Assembly: GCA_963827605.1 (NCBI GenBank)
Contig: CAWHBK010000003.1
Location: 620,001 to 684,000 of the forward strand
Direction of reading: 5' to 3'
From: DSYU01 sp963827605
GTDB lineage: Bacteria; Chloroflexota; Anaerolineae; Anaerolineales; Anaerolineaceae
DNA: 64,000 bases
The position numbers and the translations under genes are program-made. Shown piece after piece: positions 1 through 9,187 of this stretch (positions are counted from its first letter, which is position 1; the number at the start of each line of letters is the position of its first letter). The notes below the pieces were generated by a model. The model was given only the letters and a program-made list of their open reading frames with translations. It was not told the origin of the DNA and ran no database searches.

Positions 1-1
1 C

Positions 2-691
2 TTGACCGCCGACCCGGCCTTGCCAAAAGATTATGCGCCCCCCGCTTATGATCCTCCCATTGATATCGAAGATGCGGATTTCCTTCAGGCTGTATCAGGC
101 CGCCCGGCCAGCCTGGAGGTAAAAACAGAACCTCCGGTTACCCCCCCAGGCGTGCCGGCTGCCATTGAGTCACGCCCGTCCGGGAACAACACCGATCTTC
201 TGGCAGAGAACGAGCAGTTGCCCATTCCCATCGAAGATACGCACCCGAATGTTGTTTCAACCATTACCAGTCTGGGGCAGCTTGAACCAGCATCACCCGC
301 GCTCAGCCTGCTTAACTACACCTGCGTTCTTGTCCCACGGTTACCCCAACATTATCTTACGGGAGAACTGGCCGACCGGATGGCCGGCTGGGTTCAACAA
401 CTTTGCCTGGCCTTTGGTTGGCGGCTGGAAGGGATCTCTATCCGCCCCGAATACCTTCAGTGGACGGTGCAGGTTGCTCCGGCGATTTCCCCTGGAAACC
501 TGGTTCGCATCGTTCGCCAGCGCACCTCCTTGCACGTTTTTGGCAACTACTCCCACCTTGCCGAGCAGAACCCGTCCGGCGACTTCTGGGCGACCGGCTA
601 CCTGATTGTTTCTGGCGCCCAACCCCCTTCGGCACAGCTTCTGCGCGATTATATCGCCCAAACCCGCAAGCGCCAGGGGGCAAATAAATAG
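2..691 (+). CDS. IS200-type Y1 transposase-like domain protein, probably exapted (5' end uncertain)
   Basis: The frame is open from the window edge, so the TTG at base 2 may not be the true start. Residues 1-100 are Pro/Ala-rich and probably disordered. Residues about 104-222 follow the IS200/IS605 TnpA (Y1) pattern: an LTGELADRM helix, a GW-x-LEG strand, SPGNLVRIVRQRTS in place of the usual SPSKIVKxLKGRSS, FWATGYLI in place of LWSPSYFV, and a final helix LLRDYIAQ with a Tyr (217) where the catalytic Tyr lies. The metal-binding HUH motif (usually DHVHL) is replaced by EYLQW at 150-154, so strand cleavage is unlikely. No transposon ends or tnpB are visible. It precedes polA but is separated from it by a terminator. 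A role in binding nucleic acid is inference only. Confidence 0.6.
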   Translation: MTADPALPKDYAPPAYDPPIDIEDADFLQAVSGRPASLEVKTEPPVTPPGVPAAIESRPSGNNTDLLAENEQLPIPIEDTHPNVVSTITSLGQLEPASPALSLLNYTCVLVPRLPQHYLTGELADRMAGWVQQLCLAFGWRLEGISIRPEYLQWTVQVAPAISPGNLVRIVRQRTSLHVFGNYSHLAEQNPSGDFWATGYLIVSGAQPPSAQLLRDYIAQTRKRQGANK

Positions 692-723
692 TTTTTGGTC
701 CAGCTAAATTGACAACACAGAAC

Positions 724-760
724 AAAAGTCCTATAATTTCATGTAGGACTTTTTATTTTT
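724..760 (+). terminator. Rho-independent terminator after the transposase-like gene
   Basis: A 10-bp perfect stem (AAAAGTCCTA with TAGGACTTTT) encloses a 10-nt loop and runs into a T-rich tract, 33 bases after the stop codon. Confidence 0.8.
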
Positions 761-795
761 CATAACCCTTTGATCCAGCATTGCTGGCAAACCCA

Positions 796-829
796 GGTTC
801 GTTTCTTATTCGTTTCCAAGAAACGAACC
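796..829. repeat. 12-bp perfect inverted repeat upstream of polA
   Basis: GGTTCGTTTCTT and AAGAAACGAACC are separated by 10 bases. No T-tract follows, so it is not a simple terminator. It lies in the 305-base gap between the first gene and polA, about 170 bases before the polA start, and could be an operator or the remnant of a mobile element end. Confidence 0.5.
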
Positions 830-964
830 CAACTCCTGGAAGCCTGACCACCCCCTTCATTCTTCTCTTTTTGTCATTATAGGTCTTTCCCGATTTCCAG
901 GTAAAATAACATATACCAACAATGTTTACAGTATGCGGGCAGTAAGACCCTGCAACTGTAAATA

Positions 965-991
965 TTGACCCTTTGACAGTCGACAGATAAC
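965..991 (+). promoter_or_regulatory. Putative polA promoter, leaderless arrangement
   Basis: A TTGACC box (965-970) is followed after 15 bases by GATAAC (986-991), and the polA ATG begins 6 bases after that. Transcription would start at or next to the start codon. No ribosome binding site precedes the ATG. Confidence 0.4.
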
Positions 992-996
992 TTCTT

Positions 997-3849
997 ATGC
1001 CACCTATCCTCTACCTACTTGATGGTCACGCCCTGGCCTACCGCACCTATTTTGCGATCTCTGGCTCAACATCCGAACGTCTTCAAACGCAATCCGGTGA
1101 ACCTACCGCCGGTATATTTGGTTTCGCCAGCGTTATCCTGCGCCTGCTTGAGAGAGAGCGGCCTGAATATCTCGCCGTTACGTTTGATGGCGGTCACTCA
1201 TTCAGGGACCAGATCTATGCGGAATATAAAGCCACGCGGGCCAAGATGCCCGAAGATCTGCGCCCTCAAATGGGCCGCATCCGCCAGTTGATCGATGCCT
1301 TCAAATTCCCTCGCATTGAATTGGAAGGGTACGAAGCCGATGATATTCTCGGAACACTGGCCAGGCAGGCCGTCGAAATGGGCTTTGGCGTCAAAATCAT
1401 CACGGGAGATCGGGATCTTCTACAGCTTGTTGATGATCGCATCGTGGTCAACCTGGCCGGGAATAAACTCGCCGATGCCAAAGATTACACCGACAAGGAT
1501 GTCTTCGAACACCTCGGCGTTCGCCCCGACCAGGTCGTCGACTATAAAGCCCTGGTGGGTGATAAGTCCGATAATATCCCTGGAGTAGCCGGGATTGGCG
1601 AAAAGACCGCCTGCACGCTGCTCGAAAAATACGGCACGCTGGATGAAGTCTATAATCACCTGGATGAACAGTCAAAAGGCGTAAAAACAAGACTGGAAGC
1701 GGGGCGAGAAAATGCTTATCTTTCTCGTCAACTGGCTACCATCCTCACTGATCTAAAAGTAACCCTCGATCTGGACTCCGCGCGGGTGGATTTGACGGAT
1801 ATCGCCGAAGTAGATGCCCTCTTCCGCGAGATGGAGTTCCGCTCACTGCAAACCCGCCTGCGCAACCTGCCGTATGCCTTTTCAGGCCTGCAGCCCGAGC
1901 TGGTGCCGGCTGCAGGCCCCGGTGCGCAAACCGCTGCCCCGGTTATTTCTTCCGGCGGGCAGCTTTCCCTGTTTGGTGAAGATACCACCCGCATTGGCAT
2001 CGTGCCATCCTATCAGATAGACGTAAAAGTAGTAGACACCCCCGAGGCGCTGCAAGCATTGGTCAGCGCGCTGGCTGAGGCAGAAACGATTAGTTTCGAT
2101 ACCGAAACCACCTCCACCGACCCGCTGCGCGCCGATCTGGTTGGCATCTCCCTGGCCGTGCGGGAAGGGGAAGGCTACTACATTCCTGTCGGCCATACCA
2201 CCGGCGAGCAGCAGCTGGCCCTAAAACAGGTGATTGATGCGATCCAGCCGGCGATGACCGACCCGCATAAGCGCAAAGTCGGTCAGAACCTGAAGTATGA
2301 TTGCTTGATGTTGGAACGCAATGGGCTGAAAGTGACCCCTCTTTCCTTCGACACCATGCTCGCGGAATGGCTGCGCGACCCGGCCTCCCGCAATTTGGGT
2401 CTCAAGGAAATGGCCGAACACTATCTGGACATCGCCATGACACACATCCAGGAATTGATCGGTAGGGGTAAGACCCAACGCACCATGGCCGAAGTCCCGG
2501 TCATGGATGCCGCCCCGTATGCGGCTGCGGACGCCGAAGTTGTTCTCAAACTCCTTCCGATCCTTGAAAAGAAGATGGATGAGGTCAGCGCTACCCGCTT
2601 GTTCTATGATATCGAAATGCCGCTGATTGATGTTCTTGCAGATATGGAAAGAGAAGGCATTGGGCTGGATGTGCCTTTCCTGCAAAGTATGTCTGCCACC
2701 CTCTTGCTGCGCATGTCGGAAATCGAGCAAAACATTTATAAATCCTGCGGCTACAATTTCAACATCAACTCCACCCAGCAGCTCTCCAAAGTTCTTTTTG
2801 AAACGCTCAAGCTTGACCCTCCCGACCGGCGGAAGAAGACGGCTTCCGGGCACTACTCAACCTCCGCCGAAGTGCTGGAAGACCTGCGCGGCCAGCACCC
2901 GGTTGTTGATATGGTGCTGGAGTACCGCGAGTTGTCCAAGCTGCGTTCTACCTACCTGGAAGCGCTGCCCATGCAGATCAATCCCGCAACCGGGCGGGTG
3001 CATACCTCCTTCAGCCAGACCGGTTCGGTTACCGGGCGCCTGGCCTCCTCCGAGCCAAATTTGCAGAATATTCCAGCGCGCACGGAGTTGGGCCGCCAGA
3101 TTCGCAAGGCATTTATCGCCTCGGAAGACAACGTGCTCCTGTCGGTTGATTATTCGCAGATCGAACTGCGCATCCTGGCGCACATGTCTGGGGATGAGGC
3201 CATGCTAGATGCCTTCCGCCAGGGTCTGGATATCCATGCTGCTTCCGTTGCGGCCGTTCTCAATACCCCGCTCGACAAAGTAACCAAGGATATGCGCCGG
3301 CTGGGCAAAAGCATTAACTTTGGCCTGGTGTATGGTATGAGCGCGTTTGGTCTCGCCCGCTACTCAGGGATCACCCTGGCCGAAGCCGAAAACTTCGTCA
3401 AGGCTTATTTCAAACAGTTCCCAGGCGTCAAACGTTACCTGGATGGAATCCGCCTGCTCGCCTCACGGCAGGGGTATGTCGAAACGCTCCTTGGCCGCCG
3501 GAGATACTTCCCCAACCTGTCCAACCCATCCAACATGAATGTGAATGTGCGCAACCGGGAAGAACGCGAGGCAATCAACGCCCCGATCCAGGGTACGGCT
3601 GCTGACATTATGAAGCTGGCTATGATCAAACTGCCACCTGCCCTGGCACAAGAGCATTGCCCGGCCCGTTTTCTCCTCCAGGTTCATGATGAACTGGTGC
3701 TAGAAACCCCCCGCGCAGAGCTAAAAGAAACAGCCCGCCTTGTCCAGCAAGTAATGGAGAATGCATATCAGCTGTCCATTCCCTTAGAAACCGACGCGAA
3801 ATTCGGCAAGGATTGGGGCACTATGGAACCGCTTTCCGTAAAGGAATAA
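997..3849 (+). CDS. polA: DNA polymerase I
   Basis: The 950-residue family A polymerase is full length. Residues 1-300 are the 5'-3' flap exonuclease (YLLDGHALAYRTYF, ADDILGTLA, ITGDRDLLQL). Residues about 345-530 are a 3'-5' exonuclease that keeps its metal ligands: FDTET at 367-371, the NLKYD motif and the YAAAD motif, so proofreading should work. Residues 545-945 are the polymerase, with motif A DYSQIELR (Asp718), the O helix RRLGKSINFGLVYG and motif C VHDE (Asp898). It fills gaps in repair and removes RNA primers from Okazaki fragments. The ATG lacks a Shine-Dalgarno sequence but sits just after a -10-like box. Confidence 0.97.
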   Translation: MPPILYLLDGHALAYRTYFAISGSTSERLQTQSGEPTAGIFGFASVILRLLERERPEYLAVTFDGGHSFRDQIYAEYKATRAKMPEDLRPQMGRIRQLIDAFKFPRIELEGYEADDILGTLARQAVEMGFGVKIITGDRDLLQLVDDRIVVNLAGNKLADAKDYTDKDVFEHLGVRPDQVVDYKALVGDKSDNIPGVAGIGEKTACTLLEKYGTLDEVYNHLDEQSKGVKTRLEAGRENAYLSRQLATILTDLKVTLDLDSARVDLTDIAEVDALFREMEFRSLQTRLRNLPYAFSGLQPELVPAAGPGAQTAAPVISSGGQLSLFGEDTTRIGIVPSYQIDVKVVDTPEALQALVSALAEAETISFDTETTSTDPLRADLVGISLAVREGEGYYIPVGHTTGEQQLALKQVIDAIQPAMTDPHKRKVGQNLKYDCLMLERNGLKVTPLSFDTMLAEWLRDPASRNLGLKEMAEHYLDIAMTHIQELIGRGKTQRTMAEVPVMDAAPYAAADAEVVLKLLPILEKKMDEVSATRLFYDIEMPLIDVLADMEREGIGLDVPFLQSMSATLLLRMSEIEQNIYKSCGYNFNINSTQQLSKVLFETLKLDPPDRRKKTASGHYSTSAEVLEDLRGQHPVVDMVLEYRELSKLRSTYLEALPMQINPATGRVHTSFSQTGSVTGRLASSEPNLQNIPARTELGRQIRKAFIASEDNVLLSVDYSQIELRILAHMSGDEAMLDAFRQGLDIHAASVAAVLNTPLDKVTKDMRRLGKSINFGLVYGMSAFGLARYSGITLAEAENFVKAYFKQFPGVKRYLDGIRLLASRQGYVETLLGRRRYFPNLSNPSNMNVNVRNREEREAINAPIQGTAADIMKLAMIKLPPALAQEHCPARFLLQVHDELVLETPRAELKETARLVQQVMENAYQLSIPLETDAKFGKDWGTMEPLSVKE

Positions 3850-3977
3850 TCGCCTTCCCAACAAAAATGTAAGTCAAATATCGTGTACAATAAGTGTGCT
3901 TTCCGGGTACACTCTCTATATACGATTTTCTTTACAATCCACTTATCGGCTTTTTTTAAGTCCACATTCAGAGGGTT

Positions 3978-6311
3978 ATGGCTGGCAATAAAGAAGCGTT
4001 CCAAAAAGCAATGAACCAGGGCCACTCCGCCGCCTGGGACCAGGAATGGGAACAGGCTGCTGACTGTTACAACACAGCTCTAGAAGAGTTTCCCAACCAT
4101 CCACAGGCGCTGTCCAGTCTTGGGCTGGCATTATTTGAGCTCCAAGATTTTCCAGCCGCCCTACAGTGCTACCAGCGGGCTGCCAGCATTGCACCCGAAG
4201 ACCCCGTCCCACAGGAAAAAATTGCCCGGATTTACGAACGAATGGGCAAACTCAATGACGCGATTAGCGCGTCATTGCAAGCCGCCGAAATGCATCTCAA
4301 AGCGCGCTCGGCCGATAAAGCCATCGACAACTGGATTCGCGTGCTCAGCATTCAACCTGAAAATGTCAATGTGCGCACTCGCCTGGCTGCCGTATATGAA
4401 CGGATTGGGCGAAAAGACGATGCGGTCACCGAGTACATTAGCTCGGCCAGCATCTACCAGCGTTCCGGCGACATACCGCGCGCAACAAAGTTGGTTGAGT
4501 ATGCGCGCCAGCTTGTCCCTGACAACCAGGAAGTACGCCTGGCATATTCGATGCTGCGCGGTGGTCAATCGCTGCCAAAGCCCGCCCGCCCGCATGGCGG
4601 GACCGGCCCGGTGCGCATGGCCAGCATCCGGGAGAAAGAAGGCAAGGTCGAAGGCAGTTCCGTTGCCGCAGACCCCATCAGTGAGACTCGCAAAAAAGCG
4701 ATGGTACAGCTTGCCGCGCTCCTCTTCGACCAGGCAGACGAAAGCGCGACTACCAGTGCGGCCTCACGGGGCCGCGGCTTATCTGCCCTCACGCGCGGTT
4801 TGAGCGGGGCTGACACCACAGAGAACAGCGATCGAACCCGCATCATCCTGCACCTGGGTCAGGCCATCAACTCGCAGACAATGGACGATGCCAATCAGAC
4901 GGTGGTGGAGTTGGAACACGCCTTAAACCTGGGCCTGCGCCAGCCGGGCGCGTATTTCATGCTCGGTTTGCTGCTAAAAGATGAGAATTCGGACCGCGCA
5001 CAGCGTTATCTACAGCAGTCGGTCAAACACCCCGACTTTGCCCTGGCCTCCCATCTGTTGACCGCTCAAATTTATGAGCGGAACGCGCTGTGGACGGAAG
5101 CGGCCGGCGCTTACATTCAATCTCTGGCGCTGGCCGACGCGCAAATGGTGCCAGCCGATCAGGTTGACGATTTACTCAGCCAGTACGACGCGCTAAACGA
5201 CTCAATCTCAAATGACGATACAGCTTCCTTGCAATCCATTTGCAAGGCAATATCCAGCCAGCTCACCCGTTATGACTGGCGCGCCTATCTGAATAAAGCG
5301 CGCGAACACCTGCCTCCACAGGCAGAAGGCTCAGCCCCGGCTCCCGTTTCGGAAATGGTGCTCGAAGCCCGTTCAACCCAGGTGGTGGAAACCATGGCAC
5401 AGGTCCGGCAACTGGCTGCCAAGGGCATGTATCGGAGCGCTTTAGAGGAAGCCCTTTACGCTTTGCAGTATGCCCCTACCTACCTGCCCTTACACGTGCT
5501 GATTGGGGATCTGCATCTGCAAGATGGAAGGCCGAATGAAGCCGTGGTGAAATACATGGTGGTTTCCGAACTGTATTCGGTACGAGGTGAGGTAAGCCGG
5601 GCAGTCCGTATGCTAAAGCGCATTGCCGAGATCATGCCCACGGATCTCACTGTCCGCAAGCGGGTGATTGATCTACTCGTCGCCCAGGACAAGGTCGAAG
5701 AGGCGCTCGAGGAATATACCAGCCTGGCGGATCTATACTACCGCCTGGCCGAGCTGGATAAGGCACGCCAGACCTACCTGGATGCCCTTACCATCGCGAA
5801 GAAGTCGAAGGAAAACCGCGCCTGGGGTGTCAATCTGCTCTTAAAGGTAGCCGATATTGATATGCAGCGCATCAACCTTCGCCAGGCGCTGCGGGTTTAC
5901 GAACAAATCCGCGCGATTGAACCAGACAACTCGATGGTGCGTTCGCAAATTGTAAATCTCAACTTCCGCCTGGGCCTGGAACCGGCCGCGATGAAAGAGT
6001 TGGATGAGTATTTGGCGCTCCTGGAAAACGCCGGCCGCCGCCCGGATGCCATCACATTTATTAGCGACTTGCTCGTAGATCATTCCAATCGCGTCGATCT
6101 TCGCCGCCGGCTGGCGGATCTATTCCTGCATAACAACCAGACTCCAGAAGCGATCACACAACTCGACGCTGCGGCGGATGCGCTCCTAAGCTCAGGCAAA
6201 CATTACGAAGCCATCAATCTACTGGAAACGATCATCTCGCTGAACCCGCCCAACGTGCAGGATTATCGGACCGCGTTGGAAAGCTTGCGGCGGGATTTGT
6301 TAAGAAAGTAG
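3978..6311 (+). CDS. Large tetratricopeptide-repeat protein
   Basis: This is a 777-residue soluble protein built almost wholly of TPR helices, for example the units at residues 15-85, 85-165, 340-375, 455-520 and 520-740 (patterns such as ALSSLGLALFELQDFPAAL). There is a low-complexity linker around residues 195-270. There is no signal peptide or catalytic domain. TPR arrays hold protein partners together; the partner cannot be told from the sequence. The ATG has an AGAGGG ribosome site 5-6 bases upstream. The 128-base gap from polA holds a TACAAT-like box, so it may have its own promoter. Confidence 0.85.
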   Translation: MAGNKEAFQKAMNQGHSAAWDQEWEQAADCYNTALEEFPNHPQALSSLGLALFELQDFPAALQCYQRAASIAPEDPVPQEKIARIYERMGKLNDAISASLQAAEMHLKARSADKAIDNWIRVLSIQPENVNVRTRLAAVYERIGRKDDAVTEYISSASIYQRSGDIPRATKLVEYARQLVPDNQEVRLAYSMLRGGQSLPKPARPHGGTGPVRMASIREKEGKVEGSSVAADPISETRKKAMVQLAALLFDQADESATTSAASRGRGLSALTRGLSGADTTENSDRTRIILHLGQAINSQTMDDANQTVVELEHALNLGLRQPGAYFMLGLLLKDENSDRAQRYLQQSVKHPDFALASHLLTAQIYERNALWTEAAGAYIQSLALADAQMVPADQVDDLLSQYDALNDSISNDDTASLQSICKAISSQLTRYDWRAYLNKAREHLPPQAEGSAPAPVSEMVLEARSTQVVETMAQVRQLAAKGMYRSALEEALYALQYAPTYLPLHVLIGDLHLQDGRPNEAVVKYMVVSELYSVRGEVSRAVRMLKRIAEIMPTDLTVRKRVIDLLVAQDKVEEALEEYTSLADLYYRLAELDKARQTYLDALTIAKKSKENRAWGVNLLLKVADIDMQRINLRQALRVYEQIRAIEPDNSMVRSQIVNLNFRLGLEPAAMKELDEYLALLENAGRRPDAITFISDLLVDHSNRVDLRRRLADLFLHNNQTPEAITQLDAAADALLSSGKHYEAINLLETIISLNPPNVQDYRTALESLRRDLLRK

Positions 6312-6337
6312 CTACCTGCTGTTTTGCGAGGGATATT

Positions 6338-6829
6338 CTAATCAATACCCAGCGCCAGGCGGGTTGCCCGGAATGCTAACGGGGGTAAATTTGCCTTGGG
6401 GAAAAACTGCGCCATATCCGCGTCATCTCCCGCCTTTTGCTCTCCCCCAATAATTCGGGCATGATAAACCAGGATGATATCTGCCCCGCGTTCGTGCTCG
6501 CGCCCCGCAAATACCTCGTGTAAACTGGTTACCGCCACTACCAGCCCTGTTTCTTCCAAACATTCGCGTTCGGCTGCGCGGGCCGGATCCTCATATGCAT
6601 CGACAAAACCCGCGGGAATGCTCCACATCCCCCGGCCGGGCTCATTCACCCGCCGTACCAGCAGCACCAGTCCTTCCTTTTCTACAATCACCCCGGCTGC
6701 CACTTTGGGATCCTGGAAGAATACCCAACCACATGCCGGGCAGGCCGGCCGTTCCTGCCCAAATACCTGCCGCCGTTCTAGCCGCGCCCCGCACTGAATA
6801 CAATATCGAACATTCCCAAACCTGTTCAA
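6338..6829 (-). CDS. Nudix hydrolase with N-terminal zinc ribbon
   Basis: The protein has 163 residues. Cys10, Cys13, Cys30 and Cys33 form a NudC-like zinc ribbon. A complete Nudix box follows (GFVDAYEDPARAAERE then LEETG), so it should hydrolyse a nucleoside diphosphate linked to another group. NADH, ADP-ribose or mRNA caps are possible, but the substrate is not set by the sequence. The TTG start is supported by an AGAGGGA site 5-6 bases upstream. It lies 9 bases after the anti-sigma gene and is probably the last gene of that operon. Confidence 0.85.
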   Translation of the reverse strand: MNRFGNVRYCIQCGARLERRQVFGQERPACPACGWVFFQDPKVAAGVIVEKEGLVLLVRRVNEPGRGMWSIPAGFVDAYEDPARAAERECLEETGLVVAVTSLHEVFAGREHERGADIILVYHARIIGGEQKAGDDADMAQFFPKANLPPLAFRATRLALGID

Positions 6830-6838
6830 AACTTCCCT

Positions 6839-8104
6839 CTATCTCGCCCGCTTGCGTACGATAAAAGCTGCTGCTCCGGTCGCGATCGCGATCAGCGCTA
6901 ATAGCACCTGCAGCACAAGCACGACAGGGAAGCCGAAAAGCGTTTGGGGCCTTGCTTCTACGGCGCTTTCACCAGTACCGTATGGTTCAGCGGACTGGGG
7001 TGGTGCAGAGGGGTTGTTAACGCTCTGCCTTGCCCCTGGCTGTCCAAGAATTGCTTTTTTATCAACAATCTGACCGCCCTGACCGGCTGAAGGTACACCG
7101 AGAATAGGACCAGGACCGGTAATCTGAGGGTTTGCCTGCGCCGGAGCCTGAGCCGGTTCGCTGGGAGCAGTTTCCGGTTGTGATAATGTGGTGGCATCCT
7201 GAGTGTTTACACTCTCTTGCGGGATCACAATATTCTGACCCAAGGGTGGTAACGCGTCTCCGGCACCACCGCCGCCACCCTTGCCCATTTCAATGCCTGC
7301 TTCTGCTGCTGCGGGAGGACCCAGTAATGAGCCTGAGCTTCCGCCCTGCCCATCGCCACCACTTCCGCCGCCACCCATTCCGGCTGGCCCCAACTCGCTT
7401 CCCCAGGCAACAACCGGCGGCGTCGCTGGCTGGCTATTATCTTGCTGGAGGAACTGGTCGGGAACTGTGGTGGCTTCTGGTACGGGTTGGGCCGGTGCTT
7501 CCGTAGCCTCCAAAGCCGGCGCAGCGGGTACAGCCAGTGCAGCTGCTGCGGTGGCTGTCGGTGCGGCTTGTTTTTCAGCCGCTGGCGAAGCTGTTTGATC
7601 TTCCGTGGCGCTCATGGTTCGACCGCTCTCGGGTGAAGGGTTCCCCGCGGCGGGCAAAGGCGCTTGCGCTGCTGGCATGGTAACCTGCATAGCCGTCATT
7701 GTCTGCTGCACGATATTCGCGACCTGGTCCTGCTGCGGCTGCATCCCTCTCGTTCCCGCCCTCATTTGCGCGGGAATAAGTTGGAACAAAATCGAGGCTA
7801 CCAATGCGAGCGTCGCCAGCGCGGATGTAAAACTTAGCACCGGAAAAAGGCTCCACCAGGAGCCGCTGCGCTTTTGCTTCTGTACCCCTACCATCGCTGG
7901 GGACAACGTAAAGTTACGCGGGGCACGCCTGCGAGGCGCCGAACGGAGCAGCGCCCTTGTCCGGCTCATTTCATCCAAAGCCGCCTGCAAATCAGAATGC
8001 ATGCGCAGACGCTCCTCCAGTTTGCCTTTTTCTACTGGAGAAAGCTGCCCATCGATATAAGCAGACAGTTGTTCGTAATCGCGGTTGGTTACTTGTGCCC
8101 TCAT
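6839..8104 (-). CDS. Membrane anti-sigma factor with long extracytoplasmic linker
   Basis: Residues 8-60 form an anti-sigma domain (LSAYIDGQLSPVEKGKLEER) that lacks the HxxxCxxC zinc site. A membrane segment follows at about 87-110. Then come some 280 residues rich in Ala, Pro, Gln and Gly, and a second membrane segment at about 392-415 ending in RKRAR. The start overlaps the stop of the sigma gene (ATGA), the usual coupling of an ECF sigma factor with its inhibitor. The protein should hold the sigma factor at the membrane until an envelope signal releases it. The second C-terminal membrane segment is unusual for the family. Confidence 0.85.
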   Translation of the reverse strand: MRAQVTNRDYEQLSAYIDGQLSPVEKGKLEERLRMHSDLQAALDEMSRTRALLRSAPRRRAPRNFTLSPAMVGVQKQKRSGSWWSLFPVLSFTSALATLALVASILFQLIPAQMRAGTRGMQPQQDQVANIVQQTMTAMQVTMPAAQAPLPAAGNPSPESGRTMSATEDQTASPAAEKQAAPTATAAAALAVPAAPALEATEAPAQPVPEATTVPDQFLQQDNSQPATPPVVAWGSELGPAGMGGGGSGGDGQGGSSGSLLGPPAAAEAGIEMGKGGGGGAGDALPPLGQNIVIPQESVNTQDATTLSQPETAPSEPAQAPAQANPQITGPGPILGVPSAGQGGQIVDKKAILGQPGARQSVNNPSAPPQSAEPYGTGESAVEARPQTLFGFPVVLVLQVLLALIAIATGAAAFIVRKRAR

Positions 8105-8709
8105 GATACTACCTCATCATCTAGACGAAACACAGAGGGCAAAAGTTCCCAATATTGCCGCAGGCAATCGCGCATTTTCAACCGGGCACGCGCCAGCCGG
8201 CTTTTGATCGTACCTAACGGTTTGCCGGTTGCCTGAGACACCTCCTGATAATCCAGCCCCTCAACATCTACCATCAATACCACCGCGCGAAACTCTTCCG
8301 GAAGGCCGTGCAGGCAGGTTTGCAACGCCTGATCCAGTTCGGCTCGTTCAAGTTCAACCTCCGGCGAGGGAGCATCATCTGCCAGCCAGGCGGGTGATTC
8401 GATCTCCTCCTCGTCTTCGTTAACCGGCTCAAGCGAGATGGTCGGGCGGCGCTTTCGCCGGCGGAGTTCATCGTAACACGCATTGGATACCATCCGCATC
8501 ACCCATGCCCGGAATGAGCCGCCCCGAAAGCTGGCCAGATTGCGATAAGCCGATAAGAATGCCGTTTGAGTGACATCCTCAGCCGCATCGTCATCGCCCA
8601 GCATCCGGGCAGCCAGGTTGAACGCCATGTCCTGGTATTCCAGAACCAGGCGGTTGAAGGCGTCCAGGTCCCCTTCGCGGGCCAGTCCAATTAACGCAAC
8701 CTCATCCAT
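8101..8709 (-). CDS. ECF-type RNA polymerase sigma factor
   Basis: The protein has 202 residues with sigma region 2 (YQDMAFNLAARMLGDDDAAE, then FRGGSFRAWVMRMVSNACYD) and region 4 (LPEEFRAVVLMVDVEGLDYQ, then GTIKSRLARARLKMRDCL), joined by an acidic linker. It resembles RpoE/SigW. The gene overlaps the downstream anti-sigma gene by 4 bases and follows the DUF3054 gene by 4 bases, so the three are probably one operon. Its target promoters are unknown. The position beside PBP2, FtsW/RodA and FHA genes suggests an envelope stress role, which is inference. Confidence 0.93.
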   Translation of the reverse strand: MDEVALIGLAREGDLDAFNRLVLEYQDMAFNLAARMLGDDDAAEDVTQTAFLSAYRNLASFRGGSFRAWVMRMVSNACYDELRRRKRRPTISLEPVNEDEEEIESPAWLADDAPSPEVELERAELDQALQTCLHGLPEEFRAVVLMVDVEGLDYQEVSQATGKPLGTIKSRLARARLKMRDCLRQYWELLPSVFRLDDEVVS

Positions 8710-8713
8710 GTTA

Positions 8714-9112
8714 TCATCCCGCCTGACGGATCGCTCGTTGCATGAACAGCGCCCATGCCAGGCGCCAGATTATGAAACCAAGCGCATTCGTAAATGCTAA
8801 TACTGCCACAAAAATTGGCGGCACGGCAGTGTTCAACCAGATACCCCGCAGCGTGGCTGCCAGCGGTGCGGAGAGCAGCATCGCCAATGCCGGTCTCCAC
8901 ACCTGCCCGGGTTGACAAACCAGGTCGCTGCGGTAACCACCCAGCCAGGGTGCAATGGCAAACCAGGCCGCCAGCACCGGCAAAAATGTTGTCAGCCAGC
9001 GCCATTCCTGGATTGCGCCGTAATGATTAAAAAACCCGATCATCGTAACGACCAAAACAGCTGCGATATCTCCGCCGATTAGCCAACGAAGCTGAACACG
9101 TTGTGTCATCAT
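8714..9112 (-). CDS. DUF3054 family membrane protein
   Basis: The small (132 residues) hydrophobic protein has four predicted membrane helices and conserved DUF3054 features (GDIAAVLVVTMIGFFNHY, WFAIAPWLGGY, AALRG-type loop, WRLAWALFM). Its function is unknown. The start is a doublet ATG-ATG about 8 bases after a TAGAAT box on this strand, so the transcript may have almost no leader. It is probably the first gene of the sigma/anti-sigma operon. Confidence 0.75.
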   Translation of the reverse strand: MMTQRVQLRWLIGGDIAAVLVVTMIGFFNHYGAIQEWRWLTTFLPVLAAWFAIAPWLGGYRSDLVCQPGQVWRPALAMLLSAPLAATLRGIWLNTAVPPIFVAVLAFTNALGFIIWRLAWALFMQRAIRQAG

Positions 9113-9187
9113 GGACTTAAATTCTAACCTATTCTAAGCAAATTGGCACGTCCATATTCGTTCATCCCGCCAGATCATAAAAATCGT

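Noticed and set aside
2..691. Active IS200/IS605 insertion sequence
   Set aside because: The HUH motif is missing, and no tnpB, subterminal hairpins or target tetranucleotide can be seen.
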